NCBI GenBank assembly: GCA_012845835.1
Contig: JABAKD010000001.1
Location: 3,974,976 to 4,038,975 of the forward strand
Reading direction: 5' to 3'
From: Undaria pinnatifida
Taxonomy: Eukaryota > Sar > Phaeophyceae > Laminariales > Alariaceae
DNA length: 64,000 nt
A program made the translations under genes and the position numbers. The notes below the pieces were generated by a model. That model was given only the letters and a program-made list of their open reading frames with translations, did not search any database and had not been told where the DNA came from. Below, one piece after another: positions 42,480 to 52,872 of this stretch (position 1 is the first letter of the stretch; the number at the start of each line of letters is the position of its first letter).

Positions 42480-42720
42480 CGATAGTCGGGCGGGATGCGA
42501 ACAACTGGGCCGACGGCGGGATGCGAAACGTCGGGAACACGCCTAACGGCGGGCCGCAAAACAATCGGGAGCAGAACAAGATGCCGTAGGCCGGCACGGT
42601 AGACGTTGGGAACAGAGACCTAGGCCGGGAAGGTGTCGGGGAGTCGCGGTCGGGAACGAAATACTCTCGGGATCCCCGTTCCCGTCCCGACCCGTTCCCG
42701 ACCCGACGACATTTTCCCGG
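42480..42720 (+). repeat. GC-rich low-complexity patch
   Basis: CGGGATGCGAA and GTCGGGAAC(A/G) words repeat irregularly; related to 41456-41830. Confidence 0.55.
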
Positions 42721-43038
42721 CCCGACCATTACCGCCTGTATCCTTGGGGAAACCGTTTCCAGGAGTTTCGAAGACAAAGATGCGTTGTCGTAACAACGGG
42801 GTCCGCGTCATCTGCAGCCCCCTCCCCGTAGTCGATTGCCCCACGCTCCTGACTCATCTTTCTCCATGCCACAGCCTTCGGTCTTGAAGAAAAGCGATAA
42901 CTTCCCGTCTATCCTTTCCTCTCTGAGAGACACCAACCCTGTGCAACCGAAGCCACCTGGCTTCTCTGAGACACTGGCAAGCGCGTATCCGGACCGCTAT
43001 AGGTCAGTCAGTACGAGAGTTTTGCACCCGTGTTTTTG
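42721..43038. other. Spacer
   Basis: Nothing recognisable is present; could include the left part of the LTR relic that follows. Confidence 0.3.
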
Positions 43039-43133
43039 ACAGTCCGAACCTGTATCGCCTGTAGACTGCATGCAAGTTTGTCTCACCCACTCAATCTAAA
43101 CCTCACGGCGTAAGGCCACGGTTCGTTAACATA
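43039..43133 (+). repeat. Gypsy LTR end fragment
   Basis: It matches 26808-26901 (AGTCCGAACCTGTATCGCCT start, GTTAACA end). No primer site follows it, so it is a 3' LTR end, a solo LTR end or a fragment. Confidence 0.65.
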
Positions 43134-43199
43134 ACAATAATTCCACGTCAGAGATATTACACAGTCTACAGGTAGATCTCTTCATTCAAAACGTCAAAT

Positions 43200-43455
43200 G
43201 CGCGAAACTGCCCATATAGCAAAAAATAAAAGGCTACCGAACGGAAGAACAAACAAAACGAGAGAGACAGGGTAGTCGAACGCACTGCTTTTTATTACAT
43301 ACAACGTTCGCCCGTCACACCACCACCTTGCAACTAGTTTTGCGTATCGGCAAACCGGGTCCGAAGCGTGCCCGCGGTGTCTTAGGTGGAGTGAGGAGCG
43401 GTAGTGAAAACCAAGTGCACTGCTCGATAACCTGGTCCTAACCGTTGGTGGGCCG
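43200..43455 (-). repeat. Inverted-repeat partner of 37335-37570
   Basis: The minus strand reads RLSSSALGFHYRSSLHLRHRGHAS, aligned with NRLSSRELHFYYPSLLHLRH in the partner (only part of each is given). Family unknown. The conserved frame is short and may be coincidental to DNA similarity. Confidence 0.5.
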
Positions 43456-43550
43456 AGCAATCTCCGGGCCGCGTGTCTTTTATATCATGTGTGTGACGAA
43501 GAGTTTTTTCGTTTTTATTTTCAGGACAGCCGTTGCGTTGCCATATATCA

Positions 43551-43702
43551 GGTGTAGCTGTAAGGGGAGTCGCCGACCTATATCCTTAATGAGGACACAC
43601 AACTCGTAATGCGCGCGATCGGAGTATCACACACAGCTTGCAAAGATGAGTTTCGACGAAATCTTCGATCTCACAGCTGGAGTGTATTTTAATTTTTATA
43701 AT
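43551..43702 (+). repeat. CTR end fragment
   Basis: It carries the last 150 bp of the CTR: GGGGAGTCGCCGACCTATAT to CACAGCTGGAGTGTATTTTA. Confidence 0.9.
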
Positions 43703-43821
43703 ATCAGGTGGAGAGTTTTGGCAAAAAAAGTGGAAAACAAAGTAAAAATGGTCACGGGCGGTTTGTCATGGTCAAGGCGTGCTTCCGGGATTTTTTATTT
43801 GAAGATTAAAAACAAAAAAAA

Positions 43822-44645
43822 TGCTCAGGGGCTCTTTGCCGTGCTCTGCAGTCTACCGAGAGCTCAAAACGCAAGACCTGCGTTTGATATGCCACGAGAG
43901 CTTGGTGCTTCCTGCCGGTCTACCTCACACGTCTCTGCACCACGTTTTGCCGCGACCTGCTCCCTCCGCCTCTCTACCCTAATGTCACAATGGCCAGGTG
44001 TCGTCGCCGTCCTCCTTGCCGTCTTACCCGGCTCGAAGTTGCGTTGCTTGCTAAGCTATTTGCGTTGCGCTGCGTTGGGAACACAACAACAGCATCCCCT
44101 TACCCTCCTCCTATCATGTAGCCTGTCTAGATTCAACCTGTTTTGCTGCTTATCGCCGCCACAGCAGTGTCACCAAGCGACGAGTGGTTGGAGGAGCTGA
44201 CCGGCTCTAATACTTTACGCTGTGGCAGCGAGTGGGCGTCCACCCCGGCGACCTTCCCCGCTGTGACCCAGCTTGAGAAGCTGCTTGTCTCTGGGCGTCC
44301 ACCCCGGCATTCTTCTTTGCTGTGACCCAGCTTGAGAGGCTGCTTGTCTCTCTCGTACTCGCACGATTCCAAGAAAATATCTGACTGCTGAGATTGATCG
44401 TGTGGAACGCTGCTGCTACTGATTTCGTCTACACAGCGTCACGAAATCCCTCCTGGTTCGAGGAAATGGCGGGGCCTGCCATGTTACACATTGGCGGCGA
44501 TTCACCATTCGTTCTTGTGGTGGTACAGTGGCAACCAAATACCGTGTGTGCTCTGTTTCCTTACCATAACCGATTGCAGTTTGTTGCTCAGGGTTGGAAC
44601 TATTTTTGAAGCCTTCCCCCTTACTTAGCAAGCAGGTTGCTCAGG
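43822..44645 (+). repeat. Duplicated ~820-bp segment, copy 2
   Basis: Direct copy of 39125-39950, including the internal 60-bp duplication (44230-44350). It directly follows a CTR end. Shortly after it, TTGCTCAGG (44637) and CCTGAGCAA (44692) form an inverted pair. Confidence 0.8.
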
Positions 44646-44796
44646 TGTTGGTTTAGCCGTCAACATATTTTATGCAGCTAAACTTCGACAAACCCTGAGC
44701 AACTCTACCCCTGACCATGTCATTCTTACTACTTTTTGCGAAACTCACTATTGTTACCTGGTGGTACAGAGGAACGGGACATCGCTCAGCAGTAAT

Positions 44797-44817
44797 CTTT
44801 TACGACTACTACTGCTG

Positions 44818-44851
<34 letters not shown>

Positions 44852-44866
44852 CACTACTACTACCAA
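44797..44866 (+). repeat. (ACT)n microsatellite
   Basis: About 20 ACT/CTA units with a few interruptions. Confidence 0.95.
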
Positions 44867-44959
44867 TACTGCATAGGGCAAGGTTTCTGTGAACACCACT
44901 AACACGAGCATCAGACCTGGACGCTACATGTACAGGCCCAAAATGTGTTGGAGTCAACC

Positions 44960-45242
44960 AAGTCTACCGTAGCGGTAGGGGGACGTCCCCTCGTTTTCAT
45001 TGCCTGCTTTGGGCCACTCGCCCGAGTGACTATGTCCCTCACGGCGTAACTTTTTTCAGGCCATTTTTTTACCAAAGCGTAGACTCTAGTTATCTAACCA
45101 TCCCACACGGCGGTGTCATACCCTCAAAAAAACAAATTGAACACTTGAGACCACCAAGGAACAGACGGGTCAGCCGAGCGAGGGAGCCAGACCCACTGAA
45201 AAATGGCCCCAAGAAGAGTGACCCTCGTCCCGTCGTAGCCAT
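44960..45242. mobile_element. Probable diverged MITE related to 40157-40424
   Basis: The left end has AGCGGTAGGGGGACGTCCCC followed by GGGCCACTCGCCCGAGTGA. The right end's reverse complement is ATGGCTACGACGGGACGAGG. Length (about 280 bp) and the CACTCG-palindrome near the left end agree with the better MITE. The TIRs are degraded and no target duplication is clear. Confidence 0.45.
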
Positions 45243-46335
45243 GGTGTACTCCATGGAACATACAGGGTGTTTAATCGTATAGTCTAGTCTATACGTTATC
45301 AAAATTATTTGAATAATGTGAGTGTAAGTTGCATGCCGAGAAGCATAGACTAGCCTATTAATAGTCTAAACAATAATCCCACGGCAGCATTATTAGACCT
45401 AATATTAGGGGTGGCACTTTTTATAGAAAAGCATTCCTGGCCAGTTGAGCTCCTCAAGCGAGCAACTAACGGTTACTCGGATAATAATCATTTTACGAGT
45501 ATGCTTTGCTTTTGGACTAGGACATAGACGCTTCGCCGGGTTGCGCGGACGAGTGCCTTCCAAGTCATGTTTGGGCGGAGATATTGAGCTCATCATGTTA
45601 GGAGCGCAGGAACTTTCTGCCCGATCGCTATCGTGAGATGGCTCTAAAACTCTATGTACACTGACTGCTGTACACACTCCACCAACCATTGTACAGTAGT
45701 AAGAGGCACGAGAGAGATCGCTTCGGAACAGTAGTAGTAGCGATCGGCGTCCACCGCATGTTGCGTCATGACGGGACAGCATTGATAGGACGGCATGACC
45801 AACTACCCGAGCATCAGCCCTGGGCTGCACCTCCGCTGCCCTGCCACATACACAAGGAGAACAGGGAACTATCACAAACCCGGTAGCCCCAAATTGCTCA
45901 CTCCAAAAGTTAGCTCGCACTATAATTACTTTCTATATGCATACTGAATTCCACAGTTGTCTCGGGTTTTACCCGCTCAGTGCGGGTTATACAGCAGTTT
46001 CCGTGCGTAGAAGCAGGCTGAACGTCTTAGTCCTCTTGACCCTGGCATTATTAGCAGGGGAGACACCGACCTGTATCCTTCACGAGGGTATACACATATT
46101 TTCTTTTCTTTGTTTTTTGTTCCAATTGACGTGCGTCTCTCGTGCGTAAGCGGATTATTAGTGATAGGTACTGCGTGCATTATTTACGTGGTAGTGTTTT
46201 CGGGTGATGAGCGGTGTAGTCGGTTGTTCCAGACGCGAGTAGTCATGCACCAGTAACGATCTGGCACGTTGTAGGTTGGCTTCCGATTTCACTTTTATAT
46301 GTTTTTGGTGGAGGCATGAATTGCGTCAGCCGTGA
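45243..46335. other. Unassigned stretch with a 171-codon minus ORF
   Basis: The minus ORF 45405-45920 has no recognised domain. The region near 45940-46090 weakly resembles the CTR interior (GCGGGTTATACAGCAGTTTCC, CTGTATCCTTCACGAGG), so it may be an old CTR relic. Confidence 0.3.
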
Positions 46336-46998
46336 TATATCGAAATCCGCCAGAGTAATAAACACTTCCACGCCCTGGATATCGCCTCGTTATCGTTTCA
46401 GAGCCGTCCATGCCGCTGCTGCAATTCCCACTCACCCCCGTCCTCAACGCCCCCTCCTTCACCGAACACCCGCACCATCGCCTAGACCTAGCACCCCGCG
46501 TATAGCCAACCCCTACATCTATGCGACCTAAAGCCCCCCGCCCCCGCCCCCGCCCCCGCCACATTCCCCTTCCCCCACAAGAAATATTTATAGTTTCCAC
46601 GCACAAATAGACGTGCCCCACCCGTGCCCTTCCCCCCTTCCCCCCCCTCCCGCCCCCCTTTTGATCAAAATCAGGCCCCCACGTCCTTAAAAACTCCGCC
46701 CTCCCCTCACCGGATATTCGACTTACAGGATTAACTTGATAAACTGAATAATTTCCTTTCACACACAGCTGTCAGACTTTGTCCCCCTCAGAAACAGGTT
46801 CTATAGTTTCCGCGCACAAACTGCCCAACATCACCCTGTTGACCCTGGTAGCTACACTGTAGTTGCAAGGGGAGTCGCCGACCTATATCCTTAATGAGGA
46901 CACACAACCAGTAATACGCGCGATTGGAGTATCACACACAGCTTGCCGAGATGAGTTTCGACAAAATATTCGATCCCACAGCTGGAGTGTATTTTTTT
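46336..46998 (+). repeat. CTR copy, direct arm of the large palindrome
   Basis: Collinear with 745-1613 and 4515-5427 but with shorter C runs (46435-46445, 46540-46562 and 46627-46660). It ends CACAGCTGGAGTGTATTTTT followed by (TA)n. Its inverted partner begins about 740 bp downstream. Confidence 0.85.
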
Positions 46999-47037
46999 TA
47001 TATATATATATATATGCGTGTACACATTTGGTTTGTG

Positions 47038-47134
47038 TTTTTTGCCCTGGGGTATTCCTCGGCTCCAGAGTGACTGGAGTCTGACCTGTGACCACGGACT
47101 TGATTATGCGAGTCAATGTGAGAGCAGCAGCAGC

Positions 47135-47231
<97 letters not shown>

Positions 47232-47240
47232 TCAAAAACA
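47038..47240 (-). repeat. GTT-linked repeat (reverse copy) with expanded (AAC)n
   Basis: CCTGGGGTATTCCTCGGCTC and GACTTGATTATGCGAG are the reverse complement of the start of the GTT-linked repeat. The (AAC)n run (about 47129-47232, more than 30 units) is the expanded form of its terminal GTT repeat. Poly-Asn, poly-Thr and poly-Leu/Val frames are by-products. Confidence 0.85.
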
Positions 47241-47419
47241 ACAAAAACAACAACAACAAACCCAAAAAAAAAAAATACACACATACAGGTACCAGGAGGA
47301 GCGATCGAAGTATCATACACAGCTTGCACAACTGACTTTTTATGTAATACTTTTATTTTTGGTCGACCTCACAGCGAATATTTTTTTGTGTTTTTTTTAA
47401 TACATTATAACTTATGTGC

Positions 47420-47744
47420 GACTCGCACGAAGTACTATGATCGGAGTATCACACACAGCTTGCAAATAAGAGTTTCGACAAAAAAATGAAAATACACTCC
47501 TCCAGCTGTGAGATCGAATATTTTGTCGAAACTCATATTTGCAAGCTGTGTGTGATACTCCGATCATAGTAGTTCGTCACAGCTCGCAAATATTTTTGAG
47601 TTTCGACAAAATATTCGAGTACTTCGTGCGACACACAGCTTGCAAATACTTCGTATGAGTTTCGACAAAATATTCGATCTTACAGCTGGAGTGGATTTTC
47701 ATTTTTGATAAAAGCTGGAGTGTATTTTCATTTTTTTTTAATGA
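47420..47744. repeat. Alternating short CTR ends
   Basis: CTR end pieces follow each other in opposite directions: forward at about 47440-47488, reverse at about 47485-47570, forward (with an internal duplication) at about 47573-47740. The words GAGTATCACACACAGCTTGC and GCAAGCTGTGTGTGATACTC lie 80 bp apart and would pair. Confidence 0.85.
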
Positions 47745-48460
47745 TAAAAAATGAAAATACACTCCACCAGCTAGCTGTGAGATCGAATATTTTGTCGAAA
47801 CTCATATTTATTTGCAAGCTGTGTGTGATACTCCGATTGCGCGTATAACGGGTTGTGTGTCCTCACCAAGATATAGGTCGGCGACTCCCCTTGCAACTAC
47901 AGAGTAGCTATCAGGGTCAACGGGGTGATATTAGTCAGTCTGTGCGCGGAAACTTTATCACCCGTTTTTGAGGGGGACAAACTCTGACAGCTAGCTGTGG
48001 AAGGAAATTATTCAGTTTATCAAGTGAACCCTTTAAGTCGTCGAATAACCGGTGAGGGGAGGGGGAAGTGTTTAAGGACGTGGGGCCCTGGGTTTGATCA
48101 AGAGGGAGCAGGGGGGGGTCGGGGGGCAGCCAAATCTGTGCGTGTAAACTATAAATCCTATCTTGTGAGTCGTACAATCTGTGAGGAGAGGGCGGAGTGT
48201 TCCAGGGGGTAGGAGTGGGGGTGGGAGGGGGGAGAGGGGGAGGGAGGGGGGGATGGGGGGGGGCGAAAGAGTTTTTCAAACATCAGGTCGAATAGATGTA
48301 GGGGTTTGCTATTCGCGTGGTGCTAGGTCTAGGCGATGGTGCGGGTGGTGGGGGGATCGAGGGAGCATTGGGGGCGGGGAGGGGGATGATTTGCAGCAAC
48401 GGCGTGGATGGCTCTGGAAAAAAATGAGGTGATATCAAGTGTTTGGGAGTGTTTATTACT
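47745..48460 (-). repeat. CTR copy, inverted arm of the large palindrome
   Basis: It is the reverse complement of the 46336-46998 type, from AAAATACACTCCACCAGC to GATATCAAGTGTTTGGGAGT. G runs replace C runs (about 48113-48128 and 48220-48266). Its tail meets the tail of the preceding forward piece at about 47740, giving a perfect AAAATGAAAATACACTCC-type hairpin tip. Confidence 0.85.
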
Positions 48461-49026
48461 CTAGCATATTCCCTTGTTACGTGGGGCGTTTGACCAAGGG
48501 GAAGCAGGAAAAAAATGTATACCGGTATTATCTAAAACAAAACACAATCCAGCTGTGAAGATTTTGTCGAAACTTATCCTCGCACGCTGTGTGTGATACT
48601 ACGATCGCGCGTTTTACTGCTGTGTATGCCTCATTATAGATTCAAGCCGGCGACTCCCCTTGGAACTACAGTGTAGCTGGTACCAGGATAAGCAGGGTGA
48701 TGTTAGTCAGTCCGTGCGCGGAAAATGTAAAACCCGTGTCCGAGGGGGGCAAAATCTGATAGTTGCGTGTGGAAGGAAACCCATCGGTTTTTTCATGAAG
48801 TGTAATCTATACATGAAGAAAATTCACTCCAGCTGTGAGGTCGAAGGTTTCAAAGATTTCGTCGATACTCATCTTTGACTTGAATATAGTGTACTTTGTA
48901 AAATGTAATCAGCTGTGAAATTGAGTGTGATCCGTAGTTATAGCCTATGACTGGCGGCCACAATCTACTACCACCCATTCTAGGTATACCTTGCATATCC
49001 TACGACTTCACTAGATAAAGTTGTAG
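48461..49026 (-). repeat. Partial reverse CTR pieces and spacer
   Basis: 48545-48770 holds CCAGCTGTGAAGATTTTGTCG, TGTGTGATACT and GGCGACTCCCCTTGGAACTA in reverse CTR order. A second tail piece, TCACTCCAGCTGTGAGGTCG, lies near 48824. The rest to 49026 is featureless. Confidence 0.65.
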
Positions 49027-49418
49027 TGTGGAAAACAGGGTCGTAGAGACCTATCGTATATCTCGTACACGCATACGCCAGAGTACACGTCACCGGTCAG
49101 GCAATACACGATCCCGGGTCGCGAACGATGTCACTCGTCACAGACGGCGTTGACCCGTTCCCAGAAGGTCAGCCACCGAAAAATGATCCCGCCGCATGAC
49201 GAGAGGGCATAAGCCCACCGTCACTCTGGCTTTAGCATCTTCTTGCTACATTTACGAAAAAAAAGGTGTCCGCGTGCGTCAACTGTGAAGACGATCGTCA
49301 AGGGGCCTCAGCACCGCGACGCCCTCTCCGCTTCGACTTCCGCTCCCTGACGAGCACCAGACTTCCGGGACCGCCCTCTCGGCTTCGACACTGGGACCCC
49401 GTGAGAGGCCCGGTTCCG
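49027..49418 (+). repeat. TRIM left terminal repeat
   Basis: 392 bp, including CGATCCCGGGTCGCGAACG, GATCCCGCCGCATGACGAGA and ACTGGGACCCCGTGAGAG, all shared with the right repeat. Confidence 0.85.
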
Positions 49419-49421
49419 TAG

Positions 49422-49495
49422 CGGTGACCACCGTCGGATTCGAACCCACGAGTACGAATACATGACAACCTAAACGCCTCGCTGCCCGTGGTTCC
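49422..49495 (+). promoter_or_regulatory. TRIM primer binding site, continuing into a leucine-tRNA complement
   Basis: CGGTGACCACCGTCGGATTC starts 3 bp after the left repeat (TGG is expected; the first base is C here). The complement reads as a tRNA 3' region: GGTGGTCACC end, GGGTTCGAATCC T loop, and further up a GAGGCG then TTTAGG stretch resembling the D-arm end and UAG anticodon loop of a class II leucine tRNA. The 5' acceptor strand and most of the anticodon stem are missing, so it is not a functional tRNA gene. Confidence 0.6.
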
Positions 49496-49808
49496 CAGAA
49501 CAGCAACCACGAGGGGCGCACAAGTACGTGCGGCCACACGGAGTACGTGCGTTGAGATGATATTTGGAAACCCCAAACAACTCCAGTATACGCTGTCAGC
49601 ATGCAAGCTCGAAAATGTAAACATCTTTGGTAGACAGGTGTTTCACACCCGTGTTTACAAAACACGTCAGTTACAAGGAGTGGATTCACGCATATCACAG
49701 CTGCTGTGTCTCGATCCGATGAATCGACACCCCGTTTCCTAAAATTGTCATCCTCCCGATGACCGCTACAATACCATCCCTAGCTAAGATGGGCTTGCAG
49801 CGAATGCA
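49496..49808 (+). other. TRIM interior
   Basis: Non-coding. A GGTGTTTCACACC hairpin lies near 49638. Confidence 0.5.
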
Positions 49809-49819
49809 GAGGGGGGTGA
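49809..49819 (+). promoter_or_regulatory. TRIM polypurine tract
   Basis: GAGGGGGGTGA immediately precedes TGTGGAAGAC of the right repeat, the position where second-strand synthesis is primed in LTR elements. Confidence 0.7.
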
Positions 49820-50245
49820 TGTGGAAGACAGGGTCGTAGAAACCTATCGTAGATCTCGTACACGCATGCGCGAGAGTACACGTCACCGGTCAGGCAATAC
49901 ACGATCCCGGGTCGCGAACGGTGTCACCCGTCACAGACGGCGTTGACCCGTCCCCAGAAGGTCAGCCGACGAACGATGATCCCGCCGCATGACGAGAGGG
50001 CATAACAAGCCCACCGTCACTCTGGCTTTAGCATCTCCTTGCTACATCTAAGAAAAAAAGGGTTTCAGCATGCGTCCGCTGTGAAGACGATCGTCAAGGG
50101 ACCTCAGCACCGCGACGCCCTCTCCGCTTCGTCTTCAGCTCTGCGGCGCCCTCTCCGCTTCGACTTCCGCTCCGCGAGCAGCACCAGACCTCCGGGACCG
50201 CCCTCTCGACTTCGACACTGGGACCCCGTGAGAGACCACGTTCCA
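49820..50245 (+). repeat. TRIM right terminal repeat
   Basis: 426 bp, longer than the left because of a duplicated CGCCCTCTCCGCTTCG segment near 50115-50160. Confidence 0.85.
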
Positions 50246-50414
50246 TAGTAGTACTATTATATATGTTGCTCCGACATATTATATTATTCCGTACTTTTCA
50301 CAAGGTTTTCTATCCAGTTATTGTAGCCCGTCCTGTGAGTACGCGGGCTGGATTTCGGTCGACGAGTTAATAATGTCAGAACAACAATAATTCCAATACC
50401 GTACGTCCAAAATG
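50246..50414. other. Spacer
   Basis: Nothing recognisable is present. Confidence 0.35.
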
Positions 50415-50790
50415 CCCCTTACGTGGTCACAGGACAGGCTCCAGTGACTGTGGAGCTGGGGAATACCCCCGGGAAGAAAGCACGAACAAACCAAAGGTTG
50501 TACACGAATATATCACAGCTGACGCAATTCAGGCCTCCGCCAGACACATATGAAAAGTGAAATCGGGAGTCAGCCTACGATGTGCCAGACCCATTCTGGT
50601 GCATACGTCTCAATACTCGCGCCTGGGAGGACCGGCTATTATGTATACCGCTTTCCACCCAAGAAAAACTACCACGTATATATTACACGTAGTACCTATC
50701 ACTGATAATACACCCCAGACGCAAGTCAATCGGAAAGAAGAAATAAAGAAAAAATAGCAAGAGAAGAGAAGGGAAAGGAAAGGAAAAATT
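50415..50790 (+). repeat. GTT-linked repeat, copy without GTT start
   Basis: Collinear with 22490-22850. Its purine-rich 3' end runs straight into the AAAGG satellite, as the other long copy does in miniature. Confidence 0.75.
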
Positions 50791-51817
50791 AAGGAAAGGA
50801 AAGGAAAGGAAAGGAAAGGAATGGAAAGGAAAGGAAAGGAAAGGAAAGGAAAGGAAAGGAGAGGAAAGGAAAGGAAAGGAAAGGAAAGGAAAGGAAAGGA
50901 AAGGAAAGGAAAGGAAAGGAAAGGAAAGGAAAGGAAAGGAAAGGAAAGGAAAGGAAAGGAAAGGAAAGGAAAGGAAAGGATAGGAAAGGAAAGGAAAGGA
51001 AAGGAAAGGAAAGGAAAGGAAAGGAAAGGAAAGGAAAGGAAAGGAAAGGAAAGGAAAGGAAAGGAAAGGAAAAGGAGGGAAGGGAAAGGAAAGGAAGGAA
51101 AGGAGAGGAAAAGGAAAGGAAAGGAAAGGAAAGGGAAGGAAAGGAAAGGAAAGGAGAAGGAAAGGAAAGGAAAGGAAAAGGAAAGGAAAGGAAAGGAAAG
51201 GAAAGGAAAGGAAAGGAAAGGAAGAAGGAAAGGAAAGGAAAGGAAAGGAAAGGAAAGGAAAGGAAAGGAAAGGAAAGGAGAAAGGAAAGGAAAGGAAAGG
51301 AAAGGAAAGGAAAGGAAAGGAAAGGAAAGGAAAGGAAAGGAAAGGAAAGGAAAGGAAAGGAAAGGAAGGAAAGGAAAGGAAAGGAAAGGAAAGGAAAGGA
51401 AAGGAAAGGAAAGGAAAGGAAAGGAAAGGAAAGGAAAGGAAAGGAAAGGAAAGGAAAGGAAAGGAAAGGAAAGGAAAGGAAAGGAAAGGAAAGGAAAGGA
51501 AAGGAAAGTAAAGGAAAGGAAAGGAAAGGAAAGGAAAGGAAAGGAAAGGAAAGGAAAGGAAAGGAAAGGAAAGGAAAGGAAAGGAAAGGAAAGGAAAGGA
51601 AAAGGAAAGGAAAGGAAAGGAAAGGAAAGGAAAGGAAAGGAAAGGAAAGGAAAGGAAAGGAAAGGAAAGGAAAGGAAAGGAAAGGAAAGGAAAGGAAAGG
51701 AAAGGAAAGGAAGGAAAGGAAAGGAAAGGAAAGGAAAGGAAAGGAAAGGAAAGGAAAGGAAAGGAAAGGAAAGGAAAGGAAAGGAAAGGAAAGGAAAGGA
51801 AAGGAAAGGAAAGGAAT
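50791..51817 (+). repeat. (AAAGG)n pentanucleotide satellite, about 1.03 kb
   Basis: About 200 AAAGG units with sparse interruptions (for example the GGAGGGAAGGG patch near 51073 and a single T near 51508). One strand is pure purine apart from a few bases. The long KERKG and SFPFL frames on the two strands result from the pentamer (15-bp codon cycle) and are not genes. Confidence 0.97.
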
Positions 51818-51940
51818 AGATCAGCATGCCAGGCACACAGCAGCAGTAGTAATAGTAGTACAAGTTGCGAGGTGTCTCCACGGCATATTAATGTTCGATC
51901 TCACAGCCGATGATGTGTTTTTTGTTTTCTTTTTTTTCTT
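51818..51940. other. Spacer with CTR tail word
   Basis: TTCGATCTCACAGC (51895) is a fragment of the CTR tail. A T-rich tract at 51918-51940 belongs to the A tail of the next retroposon on the minus strand. Confidence 0.45.
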
Positions 51941-52352
51941 CATCCTCCGGCGGATGGGGAAAAATAAAGCTTTAGCTCACCACACCAGACACTTCCACGT
52001 ATTTTTATACGCGTCGTGTGTCGATTTAACTCAGTTGCTTTTGCAGCCCAACGCTAGCTGGCGCATCCTTCGGGTCTCATTGTAGGTATAGCGTAAGCTG
52101 TCCCTATCAGTGGTCTTCGTTACAACCCCGGCAGCGCAAGCTGCCGTTGTGTACGGATGCGTGTGTATGTTGACCCGGCGTGTCCCCTGAGGGTCAGTTT
52201 CGGTGGAGATAGCCACCCGGAATGTCATCTCTCCGGGTAGTGTGGGACTTGCGCAAGCCCACTCACTAACAAAACCCCTGGCCATGGGAGATGGCCTTCC
52301 GCTGGGCATGGTCCAGTTACGGTCTACCCTCCCTTTTCGGGCGTTGGTCCTC
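51941..52352 (-). mobile_element. SINE-B, full copy (reverse)
   Basis: On the minus strand it runs from GGACCAACGCC (52352 side) to CCGCCGGAGGATG and then an A-rich tail (plus-strand T tract). It is about 90% similar to 52873-53279 in opposite orientation and to 54425-54820 in the same orientation. Non-coding; no polymerase III boxes were identified with confidence. Confidence 0.8.
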
Positions 52353-52872
52353 TTGTGTTTTCATATCATCCTGGTCTCATTTGGAACCTCGACCCATCTG
52401 TGGGCCCTTCCCACTTGGTTTAGGTCATTTGGCACCCTGCTCTGCTAGGTTATTGTGCAGGCTTAATTGCTCTCAACGAGAGAGGCCGGAGCCCCACCTG
52501 TTACCGCATCCTATTCCCATCCATTTACTGCTCGTACAACAGCGGAATTGCTTGCTGCTGCTGTTGTGTACCCGGTATACGTAGAGATGTGGAGCCTCGA
52601 AGATCCCCCACTTGAGTTCAGTGGCCGTACTAATAAAGTGGGATGAAATCGTGCCCCGCACCGCACGGATTAAACACTTGGAATTAGAACGGGGAACGTT
52701 TAGGGTTGGGTGATGGCTTGTGTCCCGCCTCGCACTCCAGAGTATCACAGACAATAAGTGGAGTGCCCCCTGATAACATATCAGGGTCTTCGCAATACGA
52801 CCCTAATAAAGAAGGTTGAATGAAATACATCAGGAATTGAATCAAAAACACAAAAAGATGTGCGAACAACTA
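52353..52872. other. Spacer between head-to-head SINE-B copies
   Basis: It holds frames of up to 97 codons with no domain, and a GTTTAGGGTTGGG word at 52698. Its edges, TTGTGTTTT (52353) and AAAACACAAAAAG (52849), form a short extension of the inverted repeat. Confidence 0.45.

Larger units (their letters stand above)
49027..50245 (+). mobile_element. TRIM-like miniature LTR element
   Basis: Direct terminal repeats (49027-49418 and 49820-50245) start TGTGGAA(A/G)ACAGGGTCGTAG and end near GTTCC(G/A). The 401-bp interior has a primer site within a few bases of the left repeat and a polypurine tract, GCAGAGGGGGGTGA, directly before the right repeat. These are the hallmarks of an LTR element, yet no gag or pol fits. 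Total 1219 bp, in the size range of TRIMs. The right repeat has a 31-bp internal duplication (CGCCCTCTCCGCTTCG word twice). Target duplication is unclear (TGTAG left, TAGTA/AGTAG right). Confidence 0.8.

Noticed and set aside
39125-44645. LTR element with the two 820-bp segments as LTRs
   Set aside because: No primer site follows the first copy, no polypurine tract precedes the second, and the interval holds a minisatellite and a MITE rather than gag or pol.
47018-47489. Poly-Asn, poly-Thr and poly-Leu ORFs
   Set aside because: They are readings of the (AAC)n microsatellite.
49422-49500. tRNA-Leu gene on the minus strand
   Set aside because: Anticodon stem and 5' acceptor strand do not pair well, and its position next to a terminal repeat fits a primer site.
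50610-51881. 423- and 332-codon ORFs rich in SFPFL or KERKG
   Set aside because: They are translations of the AAAGG satellite, whose 5-bp unit leaves frames open.
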